Shown here one piece after another: positions 32,883-43,731 of a stretch of DNA of 64,000 nt. This DNA comes from Effrenium voratum (Eukaryota; Sar; Dinophyceae; Suessiales; Symbiodiniaceae). Location of the stretch: positions 1-64,000 of the forward strand of contig CAUJNA010000535.1 in assembly GCA_963377175.1 (NCBI GenBank), read 5' to 3'. Each line of letters starts with the position of its first letter. The stretch's first letter is position 1. A program made the position numbers and the translations under genes. The notes beneath the pieces were generated by a model. The model worked only from the letters and a program-made list of their open reading frames with translations, searched no databases and was not told the origin of the DNA.

Positions 32883-33141
32883 ATCTTTTTGTTTATTTAT
32901 TTAGTTCTAAATTGTTAAATCATAGTGTTTGTATTTATATCTATTTATTTACGGACATGTGTTTATAGGTGTCATAAATTAGTGGGACTCTACACAGGGT
33001 TGGTTTCCTTTACTGAAGGATGAGTTTCATCGGAAGTAGCGTTTTCAAACGCAGTCTACCCATTTGGTACAGCAGCTTTCAAGAGGAGAGACGCCAGCCA
33101 CTTTAAGCAACTGGCGCGTAAGAAGCAGTTCTCTGGGTAAC

Positions 33142-33265
33142 TACTGTGGATGGACGAAATCCTGCACCACTTTGAAACCATGGAAACCATCGTTGGTTGG
33201 TATTTACACGGGAGTCATAATTCCAGGGTTTCTTAGGTGGTGCAGGATTTCTTCCATCCACAGTA
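33142..33265. mobile_element. palindromic MITE (TA-flanked)
   Basis: Ends TACTGTGGATGGACGAAATC and its inverse; the first 28 bases of each arm match with one mismatch and partial pairing continues another ~15 bases (AAACC-TGGAA). About 122 bp. The arms begin and end with TA, as expected for a Tc1/mariner-type target duplication. It has no coding capacity, so is non-autonomous. Confidence 0.75.
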
Positions 33266-33628
33266 TGACAATATTCCACAGCTAGCCAAGAGGTGGAGCC
33301 AGTGTCATAGTTTACTGGCAGAGGTTCGGGTAGGTTCTGTTGATATGCTGATGTAGGACACTGAGGGGCCAACGCAAAGCAAATTCATGCTATGATTCAG
33401 TCGGGGGGGGGGGGGGGAACAAGCCCCTTTTGGCCTTTTTGTGGTTTTCGAGAGATTAGGTAATGATCTCACACCCCTTATATTAACTTGCAAGGACACT
33501 TCACCAGGGTTTTCCCCTTTTTAGCACCAATTCGAAAGATTCTTGATTCCTCTTGGTATGCCAAGCGTTTTAACCAAAACAGGTGAAAAGAAGCATCCTG
33601 GTCCACCATCCACCAAGCTCCAACGAAG

Positions 33629-33700
33629 GTGGGGACGCTCATGCTGATCTTTCATGCCGCGTTCGAGTGGCTCTACTGGCGCGAGACGCGCGGACACTCG
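33629..33700 (+). CDS. candidate exon with a hydrophobic helix
   Basis: Follows CAACGAAG; reads VGTLMLIFHAAFEWLYWRET, then RGHS; 24 codons, phase 0/0, GT donor (CACTCG before GTACCG). Aromatic-rich membrane helix followed by a basic loop. Confidence 0.4.
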
Positions 33701-36700
33701 GTACCGTTAGCATGGGGAAATCAGAAGGCTGTTTGAATGGGCGTGTCTGTTTTGGGATGTTTTCTCCCCTCTTGGTTTGAACAGTGGCTTCAAGAAGTTT
33801 GAACCAAGAGCTGGTTCCTGGTGACGTCTTGGTGCAACTTCCGCGTGTCTTATTTATTTATATATATATATATTTCCAAGAGCGTCCGAAAATGCGGGGG
33901 GGGGGGGGGGGCTAGTTTGTTTTTGTTCGATTGGGGGGTCGTTGCGTGGTTTGTTGTTGCCTTTGATGTTCAACTGAAGCCCCCCTCAGCTTTAAGGCAC
34001 TGTCAGACTACGCCTCTGTTTGCGCGCTTAGCTCATATGAGTTTGTATCCAAGGAAGGGAATTCCCAAAATCGTTGGTCTCTGCTGTCCCTTTAGCCTCC
34101 ACCCCTAAAAAGGTTTCCCGAAAGGTTTCTTTGCTCCTACGAAGCAGTCGCAGCCTTGGCTTGCAAGCAAGCGGTGTTTCCGGCGTTTTGGGTTGGCACG
34201 TACCCATGATTGTGTGAAGTCTAGGGACTTCTGTGTGTCACTATTTGGTCACAGAAGGTGGACACACCCAGCGAGTCCCTGGGTTTTCATGGCCTCAGTT
34301 GGAGTCTTAGGTCTTGCAGGTCTTGCATGGCATTCATCGGTGCCCGAATATCTGGACGGTTCGTTCGGTTCTCCCAAGCCAGCGATGAGGTTTGGTTGAA
34401 AGGAAGGGAAACATGGACCTCGAACAACTAGGGGGCTCACTCATTCTTTTCCGGGGTGTTTTCTGGCCAGGGATGCCGAGCTCTCCGCGAGTTTCGCCCA
34501 GGCAGTGCGTCATGCCGGTCTACCGGTCAAAGACCGGCTCCGAGTCCTGGCCCCAGTGAAATTGAGAGCGACCCTCCCGAACCGGAACCCTGGTGGAACC
34601 CTCGTGGAACCTTACAGGGCCGCCCCGGACCACCCCGCAGCCTATCTGGGCCTATCGACCCCAAAGCTTTCAGCTGTTGGGGAACAACAGATCCCAACCG
34701 CAGAACTCACTTATTGGTAGATCTGATTTCTGTTTTTGGGGGCTGGGCATGCACAGAACCCATTTTCCCTGGCGGGGGGTGTTGTCTTTGCTCCCCCAGA
34801 ACTGTTTTTTCTCCTCTAGGGCGGGTTTTTCGCCAACCAACCAGGGGACCAGAGCAAAACAAAACAGCCCTAGGGGAAAACAGACACCTCATCCCTCATT
34901 GGCATCCTGCAAAAAACATGTGCCTTTTCTTTCTCCCTTACAACTACCCAAGTTTTACTTGCGCAGCTTACACGAGGGTTCCACGAGGTGTTGCGAGAGA
35001 TGCGGGGTGCGAGCACAAAGAGCTCCGCATGGGGAGATCACCTGAGCTTAAGGTTTTTTTACCCACTCAGGTTACAACCCACTCACGTCTCAATTTGCTC
35101 CACCCATTTTTCTTCTGTATCAAACGCCCGCCGAACAGATCGGTTCGCCGCCCTCGGGAGCTGAGGCCCTGGGACCCCTCGGTGCACGGCACTCCGCCGG
35201 GGGCCAGAGGGGCGAAGAGGGGCGAGGGGCGCCGCGGCGAAGGGGCGAAGGGGCGGAGCGGCGAAAGCTTCCGGGGCAATGTGTCTGCGGTGTGTGTACC
35301 GAATTCAAAGGCATGTTCTTGTCTTTTCTCTTTTCCGTTTAAATGCATGCCATGATTGTATCCTATCATCTTCTTTTTGCAGGTAATGTTGACATCGGAT
35401 GAATCACCCCCCAGAAGGTCCAGAAGGTCTTTGTCCTCCCAACATCAGATTCTGGAGCTGAAATAATCGGGGAGGTCTACTGTAGTATTGGGCAATACTA
35501 CTGTTAAATTGGGAATGAGGATTCCAGACTCCAGAAGGATTCCAACAGGAGCTTCGGTCCATTTTCCATTGATTTAGTATTGCTGGAGCTTCCTTTTCGA
35601 TTTGATCATTCATTTGGTTTATTTAGTATTGTTGGATTTGAGTTCCCATTTGATTTAGTACTGCTGGAGCTCAAAAGTGGGCGCGGCCTAGATGGCCCCC
35701 AAAGAGTACCATGGGGATTCACAATATTAATACGGGCTGGGCACTTCATATGGCGTACCTCGTGTTGCCTCCTCAAACCATCCCTTTTTGAAGCAGATTT
35801 AAAAAGAAGTTTCACTTTCAGAAAGCCCAACTTTGTTGCAGAGTTCGGGCTGATGTTTGTGCTGGATCGGCACTGCTTCATGTCTGTGCTAGTACTAGTG
35901 CAAAGTTGTCAGCTTTCTTTACTTTGGAATTCCCAAACAAATGGGAACCACATGCAATATCAACAGTGTATAGTAGAATGAGCACAACAAGCCGCAGCGG
36001 CATCACCAGGGCGGAATTGAACTTCTTATTTGGGTGGGGCATCCGTGTGGGACCTGTTTAATACCATGGCTAAATGAATCCTATGTCAACATTACCCTTC
36101 CAGGCTCTTGTGGCCTTGTGGGTTGGGACCATGTTCTAGACTGGGAGCCACTAAACAAGAGCAGGAATGGGAGATAATTATGGCAACTCTGCTGGTGATG
36201 CTCTGCTTTTCATCATGGCATAGGATTGGGAACAGGAAAGAAAGGAAAGCATGGGTGGGTGCTTTGGCTGATGTCCCGTGATTAAGCCTCAAACCAGGGG
36301 TTCACACAAGGTGTTCACTCACCCTTTGCACAGCATAAGTTCTGTCTCCTCCCCCGCCCACGCCTCATTGTGTTTCTTCCATGTTGAGCCCAGGCGGCGC
36401 TTCCGATGGCCGGGCAGCCCAGAAGAGGGAGGGAACAGGCCGAGCAGACCGTTGTCCTCAGCATTCATTGAGAACATCCCACACCGGGCGACATCCACGC
36501 CACGTGCTTTTGAAGTCCGGTGCAGTTTACTCGTGGGTTGCTCATTGGCTGCACTGAGGCGCCATGGCCGTGGGCGTTAAGTTGGCTTGTAGGCTTCTTG
36601 ATGAGTGAAGAGTTCGACGTTGTGCATCTCTATTTGTTCTTTTGGATGGTGCATATTTTCCCAATATGTCTTAGTTTGACATGTTTTTTTTCTCAATCGG

Positions 36701-37124
36701 CACCTGGTTCAGCAATCCTGTTTGGCGATGTTGGCGGTTGCAACGGCTGGGAGTCCTGATGCATGTTCCACACACAAGTTGCTTGGTTAGGGGATTCTTT
36801 ATGTTCAGTTCCGCTAGAAATCAACAGCGAAGGCACTGTACCCTCTAGTTTGCATTGCAGCAATGCAAGCTGGCTTTGTGCGTTCGCATGTGCACGGCAT
36901 GTTTCGACTCAGGTTCCTTTGCCCCGCACTCATCGCCTGAGGTTTGGGCTGCCGAGCATGTGGTTTACCTCCAACCAGGCGTATGCTGATCTGTCTTTGT
37001 GGTGCCGAGCTCAGAGTCATCGCCGCAGGCTGACGGCCAGTTGGGCCAGTCATGGGCGTACTCCTAGCTCGGCGAAGCAAAACCCGGTCGCTTCTTCTTG
37101 CTTGGCGAGTACGACGTCGCGATT
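33701..37124. other. stretch with few supportable genes
   Basis: Contains a weak exon at 34472, a G homopolymer at 33897-33911 and a purine-rich GGCGAAG repeat near 35210-35270 open in several frames. A plus-strand frame near 36520-36759 has hydrophobic stretches but no splice support. Nothing else recognised. Confidence 0.4.
34472..34600 (+). CDS. weak candidate exon, frame uncertain
   Basis: Follows TTTTCTGGCCAG. One frame (phase 0) reads GCRALREFRPGSAS and later SEIESDPPEPEPWWNPRG; the other reads DAELSASFAQAVRHAGLPV, helical with a GC donor (CAG before GCAGTG). The GC-rich island supports an exon, not the frame. Confidence 0.3.
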
Positions 37125-37219
37125 TGGCTGTGGGTCAAAACCAATGGTACCAATTTGGGGTAGGTGCACCACCCATTTTAGTCTATTTTAGTGGGGATTT
37201 GGATTTTGACCCATGGCCA
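37125..37219 (+). mobile_element. MITE/introner-like element, family 1 (copy D)
   Basis: Shortest complete copy (95 bp): TGGCTGTGGGTCAAAACC at the left, TTTTGACCCATGGCCA at the right, with GGTAGGTGCACCACCCATTT inside. The ~35-bp GATTGAATCGGATG...GGTACGA segment of copies A-B is absent. Confidence 0.75.
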
Positions 37220-38029
37220 GTTCTATTTCTTCCTCGTTAGCAACTGGTTCGAGCGGTTGCCCGTATGCCAGTACAAGCTCCTCCAAGTTCGAGGCCTCGC
37301 CACGGGGAATGTTGGTTGGCTCCAAGTTTTTCCTGCGCCCTTTTATAGTTACTCACACAAGCCCAGTTTCGGGCATTCTAAAAGGGGCAGATTTGGGGAT
37401 TTCCGGTGTGGCAAGATGTGTCTTGGACAATGACGCGAGGTCTTGACAGGATTTACGATGCTGTTGGGGCTCCCCGCTTGACCTTAGGGTATTTGGAAGG
37501 GCACATTACTACCAAATGGATGTTTTCGGCCTTTCGTTTTGTCACTGGCCCTTGACTCACTGGCAGCTGTGAGCCTTTCGAACTTAGGATTCAGCATGCC
37601 AAGGGCAACGACGGCGCCCGGAAGGCGTGGTAAGGGAGATTCGCGCGGAGCGAGGGGCGAGAGCTGGGATTTGGAGGTCTCCTCCACCATTGGCTGCTTG
37701 GTTGACTGGCTGACTGGTTAGTGTGTGCGTGGGCGAGGGATGCCACCGCCACCTTTTCTCCTCCTTCTAGCGCGCTCGCTCGCTCTCTCTCTTTCTCTAT
37801 TTGTGTCAAATGCGATGCAATGAGCGCTTGTCCCCATGTTTCTTGGTTGCCCAAACAGCCCTGCTTGCATCAAGCCCACGACTGCACGTCTTTCAGCGAC
37901 ATGCCTTGAGCGCATGCATCGTTATTCCCAAGGAATTGGTTGACAAAATGGTCATCTTTCCCTTTTGGGGAGCTGTTTCCACCCCGAGGCGGCACAAATT
38001 GAGCTCTGTCCGGGTCCCTTCCTTGCACA

Positions 38030-38112
38030 TTGGGGGTATCTTCAAAAAGGGCAGCTGCAAAATAGTGGTTGTCTTTTTGGCCTTTCTTTTGAAACACCCC
38101 AAAGGGGACCCT
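38030..38112 (+). mobile_element. MITE-like element, family 2
   Basis: GGGGGTATCTTCAAAAAGGG at the left, TTTTTGGCCTTTCTTTTGAA, then CACCCCAAAGGGGACCCTG at the right; a divergent family-2 copy. Confidence 0.4.
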
Positions 38113-38775
38113 GAATTCAGATACGCCAGAACTCTGCAGCATGCATGTCCGCCGATGCATTTTGTGCAGCACCTGACTTTTGAAAAAACTCGCTCGCGCA
38201 GTTTGCAGGTCAACAAGGTCTTCCCAGAAGAGATGGCGCTGTTCTCCTTGAACGTGCGGCGCACGGATCTCGCTTGAGTCGAAGGGGTCAGGCTGCTTGG
38301 ATAAAGCTGGCCCATGTCCAGATGACTTTGATGAATTGGGAAAGCTCCAAAATGGTTGGTGTGGATTTTCTTTGAACAACAGCAGGAAGGTAGCTTCAGA
38401 ACGGGGAGATCAATAGAATGGGCAAAGTGCTGTTCCCGGAGGAACTGCCGGAGATTCGGTTTGCAACCGCCCGCCAGAGATGAACAGCGCCCTCCTTTGG
38501 ATGCCATTTTTCTTAATGGCACCTTTTGGTGGGTTCCATGACAATGGCAGGTTGCGTGGTTTTCCTTGTGACCTTTATCAAGCGATGTCCCGTGGGGCTT
38601 CTTGTGTCAAAGCTCCACATCGCTGGATGCCGAATTGTGAGCCCTGAGGTTCACACATTCGGATGGATTTGGTGGACTTGCTTCCCCTTGCCCACAGCAA
38701 TCACCGGCCTTGTTTGGAAGAGTGGTTACGACCCTCTCCCATGCGTCTTGGGGTTCTATCAGAAGAGCCCTCCCC

Positions 38776-38998
38776 CCAACAAATAAATAAATCAACAAAA
38801 AAATAAAAAAGGATAAATAAATAACTCTTAAATAGACAAATAAGTAAATAAATAAATAAATAAGTAAACAATAAATAGATAGATAAATAAATAAATAGAT
38901 CAATACATAGATGCATAGATATATGAATATATAGATAAATACGTAAGTAAATGAATAAATACATAGATAAATAGATAAATAGATGAATGAATAGATGA
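38776..38998. repeat. AAAT/AGAT tetranucleotide array
   Basis: (AAAT)n grading into (AGAT)n and (ATAC)n variants over ~220 bp; the antisense Tyr/Leu/Ile ORFs across it are artefacts. Confidence 0.95.
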
Positions 38999-40628
38999 CT
39001 CAATAAGAAAGCAAATGGGGTCCAACTCAGTAAGGAAGTTTCTGTGAGGGCACTTTTTGGGTTCCAAGAAGAACACCATGCGCTGTTTGCTCCCCTCGTG
39101 CTCAGGCCACCGGAGCGTGCCAGCTCCGGAAGACGCTGAAGAGCGCGAAGCTGTACAGTGTGCGCCGTGTTCGTCTGCCTCAAAAAGAAGAATCCGAGAA
39201 GTCCTCGAGGACTAACGGGATATTTGGAGCTCCAGGGGGCTTGGGGTTTGGATTGAAAGGAGCTCACCGATGAGGAAGGTCCTTGGAAGGATGGTCGAGT
39301 TCCTTTTGGTTGCGATTTGAGGACATACAGACGTCCAGACTGGGCGACTGCGTTGAAATCAAGTCAACTGAGATTATTTCCCCCCAGTTACTTGAGGAGG
39401 TCGCTTTGATGATCGAGAATTCATGCGGACAGCTGCCTTGTCATGAGACTTTGGGGGAACGGGATGTGAGAAGGTCAACCATTTCAAGCCCTTTCAGACA
39501 CCCTGCACTTGCTGTTTGGCCGGCCCGGAATCATAGGTTATAGGAGATTCTGGATGACTTGCACCAAGATTTGGCGGTGTGCCTTGAGATATGCCCGAGC
39601 TGACCGACAGAACTCTCTCGTGAGGTACATAGAGGCTCCTTCCTGTCCCGCGTTGGAGTGCCCAGCTGGAAGCAGTAAAATGGGTATGTATCAAAACAGG
39701 ACCCACAAACATGGCGGGGTTTCCGGTCGACTTCTCTTTGCACCAAGGGCGGCAATGGTACCCTCAAGAATCACAGACACCAAAATATGATCCACTGGCG
39801 AGCTGCTGACTCTAGCAGCCGCTACGTGCTACTCGCATTTTGATTAGCATTTCGCACACCCATTCCTGAAATTGGTGCACCAGAAGGACTTTTGTGTCTT
39901 GTGGAAGGGTGAGGGTCCACATGGGTCCGTGTCAAACTACGGATATTCTTTTTGTTTGGTTTCCTTTGGCTTCCTTTTTAAGCTACCTGAAAAACCTGCC
40001 GACGCATCGCACGTGCCAGAAAGGCTTTCCCGAGGCAAAGACGGCGCTGGGGGACTTGCCCAGGGCGAGCGACCCCGAGGTGGGCAGCTGGGACCCGTGG
40101 GGTGGGGTTGTGCGGTTCATTTGTTTCGAAGGTGTCCATTTTCTGTTTGCGTTCGCATGTTTTCAACCATATGCTTGTTCTCTAGATTTGGTGGTGGTAT
40201 TTTCAGTTTCCGTTCCTTTCCATGTTTGTTGCTGGCGGAGTGGGGGGAGCTGGCGGCTTTTCAGGGATGAGACAGGGAGCAGGGGATGGTCATTTTGAAC
40301 ACAAACCAGTGAGTAAACGGGTAAGTTTGGGGACTTGCCAAGCATCAGCCAGCTGGTTCGAATACAAACACCACACAGAAAGCAAGCAGCTCTCAAAATC
40401 ATTGGACACGTCAGATGGATCATAAGATCATGATGCATTCGTGAATTGCTGTCGCACCAACACACAGAAGGGTACATGCACACCCCCTTACACCATTGTC
40501 TTCCAGAAGAGCACGGGTTTCCTGCAAGCTTCTGATCTAGTCCCCTTCAAGCACGCTAAACTTGGCAAGTGATGTGCACCCCCAAGAGAATCTACAGGAC
40601 CTGTCTCCTGTGCCTTCTTGGCCGGCAG

Positions 40629-40691
40629 GAGCTCTGCGTGGACTTTGTCTTCTTCGACACCCAGAGCCGGGAGTACCTGCAGCCCGAGGAG
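40629..40691 (+). CDS. candidate exon
   Basis: Follows a pyrimidine tract and CTTGGCCGGCAG. Reads ELCVDFVFFDTQSREYLQPE then E; 21 codons, phase 0/0. It ends GAGGAG before GCGTGAGC, which can be read as a GC donor or, two bases on, as GTGAGC. Codon use is clearly biased to G/C at third positions. Confidence 0.5.
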
Positions 40692-42216
40692 GCGTGAGCC
40701 ACGGGTGGAGGGTTTCTTTTTGACCCGGAAGAACTTGCTAGATGCTTCTCTGCCAGGGACCTGGTCGTTGCCCCCGGTGGGCATGGAACCCGAGGAACAC
40801 AACTGTAGAGTGTCTTCCGGAACAGGGGGTCGTCTTTCCTTGTGGTTCCCTCACATGAACACCAGACAAGAGGTCGAACATTTTGTACAAAAACAAGGAA
40901 CACGCTGAAGATCAGATCAAATATACTCGAACCCGCCCCCGCCCAAACGCGCGCATGCATGTATTCAGTCTGGTCAGTGTGGAAAGTCCCAATTCTGAAC
41001 TCAAGGCCTTCTCCCAGCTTTACCATCTCCAGGTTCATCAGAGACATTGGGACACGTATCCATGTTCCTGAGACACACACACACACACATGAGGCTCCGT
41101 CGATTTGAACTGAGATGAGGGGAGCCGGCTTTCTATTGCCGCTCGGCTGCCATCAAACTGAGACGCGGAATGCATCAGCCATATCCCTGGTAGGACACTT
41201 GTGTTGTGGACTCCCTGGCATGGCCATAACTAGGGCAAGCCTCACAAACTGCTGCCCGTTTCAAGGCCACCCCGCACGTTCACAGCCAGCCACCCGTACC
41301 TTCACGCAAGTCCCGCGGCTCATGAGTCTTTGTTGATTTCACTGTGGTTCTCTTGAGCCTGCAGAAGGATACAGCCTGAATCCAGTGGATCCCGCATTGT
41401 TATGGGCAATCAATGCCATGCTGGGTGCGGGTGCCTGACGAGAGCATAGCGCTGCCCACTTTCATACTTTCCCCATAGACGGACAGCGGCATGTTGAACT
41501 CCAACCGAAGTTGCCCGATGACGCTTGCGGAGGGGCGACTGCGATGCAGAAGGAGGGGCCACGCTGTAAGGCCGACTCCCCCAGTCGCTCCATCCATCCG
41601 TCCGTCCGTCCATCCATCCACCCACCCATCCGTCCGTCCGTCCGTCCGTCCATCCATCCATCCATCCATAGCAGGCAAGCAGCTATTTTCCTTTAGTTTT
41701 GAAGGGTGGCTCTCTTGGTTACCTGCTTTACAGGCAGATGGAATCGCTGGGTAGGGTTTGGCGCATACCATTCTTGCCATTAGGGAGGCTACACCTCCGG
41801 CCTTGCCAGGAGTACAAGGAGACACAAGTCCATGCGCTCGGCCCAGCTCTCGGCTCTTCGGATTCGCCGAACCAGCCAGACAGGAAGGGGACCTTGGGCT
41901 TGGTTCCTTTTGCCATTCCGACCAACTGTCCGTTCGAACACGAGTTTGCCTCCTTTGTGTTCTCTCGCCCATGTTTCCGGAGGTCCCCAGGTCGCAGTTG
42001 GTCGGGGTTGACGGGTGCGGCCAGATGGGAAGCTTTCAGAGAAGCTGACTTCCGGACGACCTGAACATATCTTTCAGATGCTCTGTGGAAGCTGCTTTGA
42101 CACATATCATCCTTTCCATTGAGAGGGATGGAGTCGCTGTCGGAGGAGCTGGGAACTTGGCTGTGTGACTGCGCATTTGAGGTCGCAATGCTGCTCCTGG
42201 CTGTTTGGCCCCCAAG
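40692..42216. other. putative intronic stretch
   Basis: No supported gene. Contains a short CA repeat near 41071-41088 and the CATC/CGTC array below. Confidence 0.45.
41585..41671. repeat. CATC/CGTC tetranucleotide array
   Basis: About 20 units of TCCA, TCCG and CCCA tetramers; the minus-strand Met-Asp-Gly-Trp repeat ORFs are artefacts. Confidence 0.95.
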
Positions 42217-42387
42217 TGCTGCAATGGGTACATGCATGGGTTTCGTCATGCGCTCACCTTCACTGTCACCTTTCTTGTCAGCTTTGCAGGAATCTGTGTT
42301 GCTAGAAGGAAAACTGCAGTCACAAAGAAGCTTGGCACATCTCACAGCCATGGGGCCAGCTACCAGCCTGAGATGACCCTGGTGTAA
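42217..42387 (+). CDS. candidate C-terminal exon of a membrane protein
   Basis: Follows GGCCCCCAAG. Frame reads CCNGYMHGFRHALTFTVTF, then LVSFAGICVARRKTAVTKK, then a polar tail ending PEMTLV and TAA. It contains one clear membrane helix with a following positive cluster (ARRKTAVTKK), consistent with a cytosolic C-terminus. It could close the gene suggested by the membrane exons at 28156 and 33629; that grouping is inference. Confidence 0.45.
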   Translation, partial: CCNGYMHGFRHALTFTVTFLVSFAGICVARRKTAVTKKLGTSHSHGASYQPEMTLV

Positions 42388-42523
42388 CACTCCTGAGCCG
42401 ACGCACCGGGAAGCGATCCAGTATATAGCGATCGTGAGGCCACAGGACTGCTCCTAGGGTTCAAACCTCCGGCGCCGCGAGAAACTTGCGCGCCGGAAAA
42501 GCAGCCGTTGGGGAAGTTGGGCA

Positions 42524-42611
42524 CCTGGAGTCTCCATGACCCTCTAAAAATGGGTCCATTCCATTATTTTGGGTATTGACCCCATTTTTGAAGGGTCATG
42601 GAGACTCCAGG
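42524..42611. mobile_element. palindromic foldback MITE with flanking duplication
   Basis: Perfect 20-bp inverted ends (CCTGGAGTCTCCATGACCCT) extended by AAAAATGGG[T]C pairing, around a ~20-base loop. It is flanked on both sides by GTTGGGGAAG(T/C)TGGG, which looks like a ~15-bp target-site duplication with one change. Confidence 0.8.
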
Positions 42612-43386
42612 CAGTTGGGGAAGCTGGGTTTGGGCTTGCGGCTCTGACACCAAGGGACTTGCAGCGATGCAGACATAGGGATTGACCGCTTTGGTGCACG
42701 GCCTTTGGCATATTACCATAACTTGCAAAGTGGAAGAATCGATTCTTCACAGAAGGACGTTCGCGGAGCTTAATTTACCCCCAAGGAGGGCTCGTGCTAT
42801 TTTTTTTGCAGGAGGGCAGTCAGGCCGGCAAGTTTTTTGGCTGCATATGGGACAGGGGTGGAGAAGCGCCTGTCAGATGTTGGCTTTCCATGAAAACTGT
42901 CGAAGATGAATCGCCGAGAATGTTGGAATCCGGTTAATGGACTCCAGCCATAGCTAAAGATTTCGCATGATTTTTTTCCGATGCTCAATCAACCACCAGA
43001 ATCCTCCCCATTTCGCCAGTGTCTTACCGCGGGCTGGTTGGTTTCGTGAAACATCGGTCCAGACACATGCGCGGTTGACTCCTTGTTGGAGTTTCTTGAA
43101 AGGCGGCACACTGTGACCCAGGTTCCAAACGGGGAGTCCCTACTTTTCACACCTCGCGCAAAAATAAACCGGGGGTGTGCAGTTTCAGGTACCCGTTTCG
43201 GGGGTAAAAGGCAACTAAAGAAAGCCACCCATTTCCGCTTTCATATTTTGTGACGCACCCCTGGAGATCCAAGGTGCTTACCTCCCTCAGCCACGCAGCC
43301 TCAGGTTCAAGGATTCACCCCTGGATGGCACAAATGATGGGGCTTCTCGTTTTTTGGAGATTCCTCAACACCGCTGGTTCGAGGGG

Positions 43387-43485
43387 GTATGGGTCAAAAT
43401 TAAACCACGAGGGGACCGCAGGTTTTGGTCCATGTTTCCACTTGCCAGGGTTGCATTTGGGGTACCGATTTTTGACCCACAGCCA
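43387..43485 (+). mobile_element. MITE/introner-like element, subfamily 2 (copy G)
   Basis: Starts GTATGGGTCAAAATT and ends TTTTTGACCCACAGCCA; the body matches copy F (ACCACGAGGGGACCGCA, GTCCATGTTTCCACTTGCCA, GGTTGCATT). Same terminal inverted repeat as family 1 but a different interior. Confidence 0.65.
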
Positions 43486-43670
43486 CATGTTTCTTTTTTT
43501 TGGTAGAGGAGTGTTGCCATGTTCGTCCAGTGCCACCTTGGTCTTGAGCCGGTTGCCTCTGCCATGGCTGGCCTGAGCGATTGGCCAGGCGCGCGAGCTT
43601 CGGACGAATCCGGGTGGATGCTTCATGTTGCTCAGCCATCTTTCCTTTCAATATCCAGCTTGTTGCCATT

Positions 43671-43731
43671 CGGCTGTGGGTCAAAGCCAATGGTACCATT
43701 GTGGGGTAGGTGCACCACCCATTTAGGGACC
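43671..43731 (+). mobile_element. MITE/introner-like element, family 1 (truncated copy E)
   Basis: Left half only: CGGCTGTGGGTCAAAGCC, CAATGGTACCATT, GGGTAGGTGCACCACCCATT; the right inverted end is missing. Confidence 0.6.

Larger units (their letters stand above)
37220..40628. other. stretch with repeats and weak exon signals
   Basis: An open frame near 37539-37721 (basic, Gly/Arg-rich) and a GC island at 39981-40098 (readable as YLKNLPTHRTCQKGFPEAK or as LPEKPADASHVPERLSRG) are possible exons that I cannot resolve. Otherwise a family-2 element, an AAAT array and motif-free ORFs. Confidence 0.4.

Noticed and set aside
36597..36615. Other CTGATGAG/TTGATGAG-like sites (also near 16705) as hammerheads
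   Set aside because: No partner GAAA, cleavage triplet or stem I complement at proper spacing.
38607..39267. Hydrophobic Tyr/Leu/Ile-rich minus-strand frames resembling membrane proteins
   Set aside because: Direct translation of the AAAT/AGAT tetranucleotide array.
42380..42480. Possible tRNA (GGGTTCAAACC near 42456)
   Set aside because: No matching D-arm, anticodon arm or acceptor stem could be folded around it.
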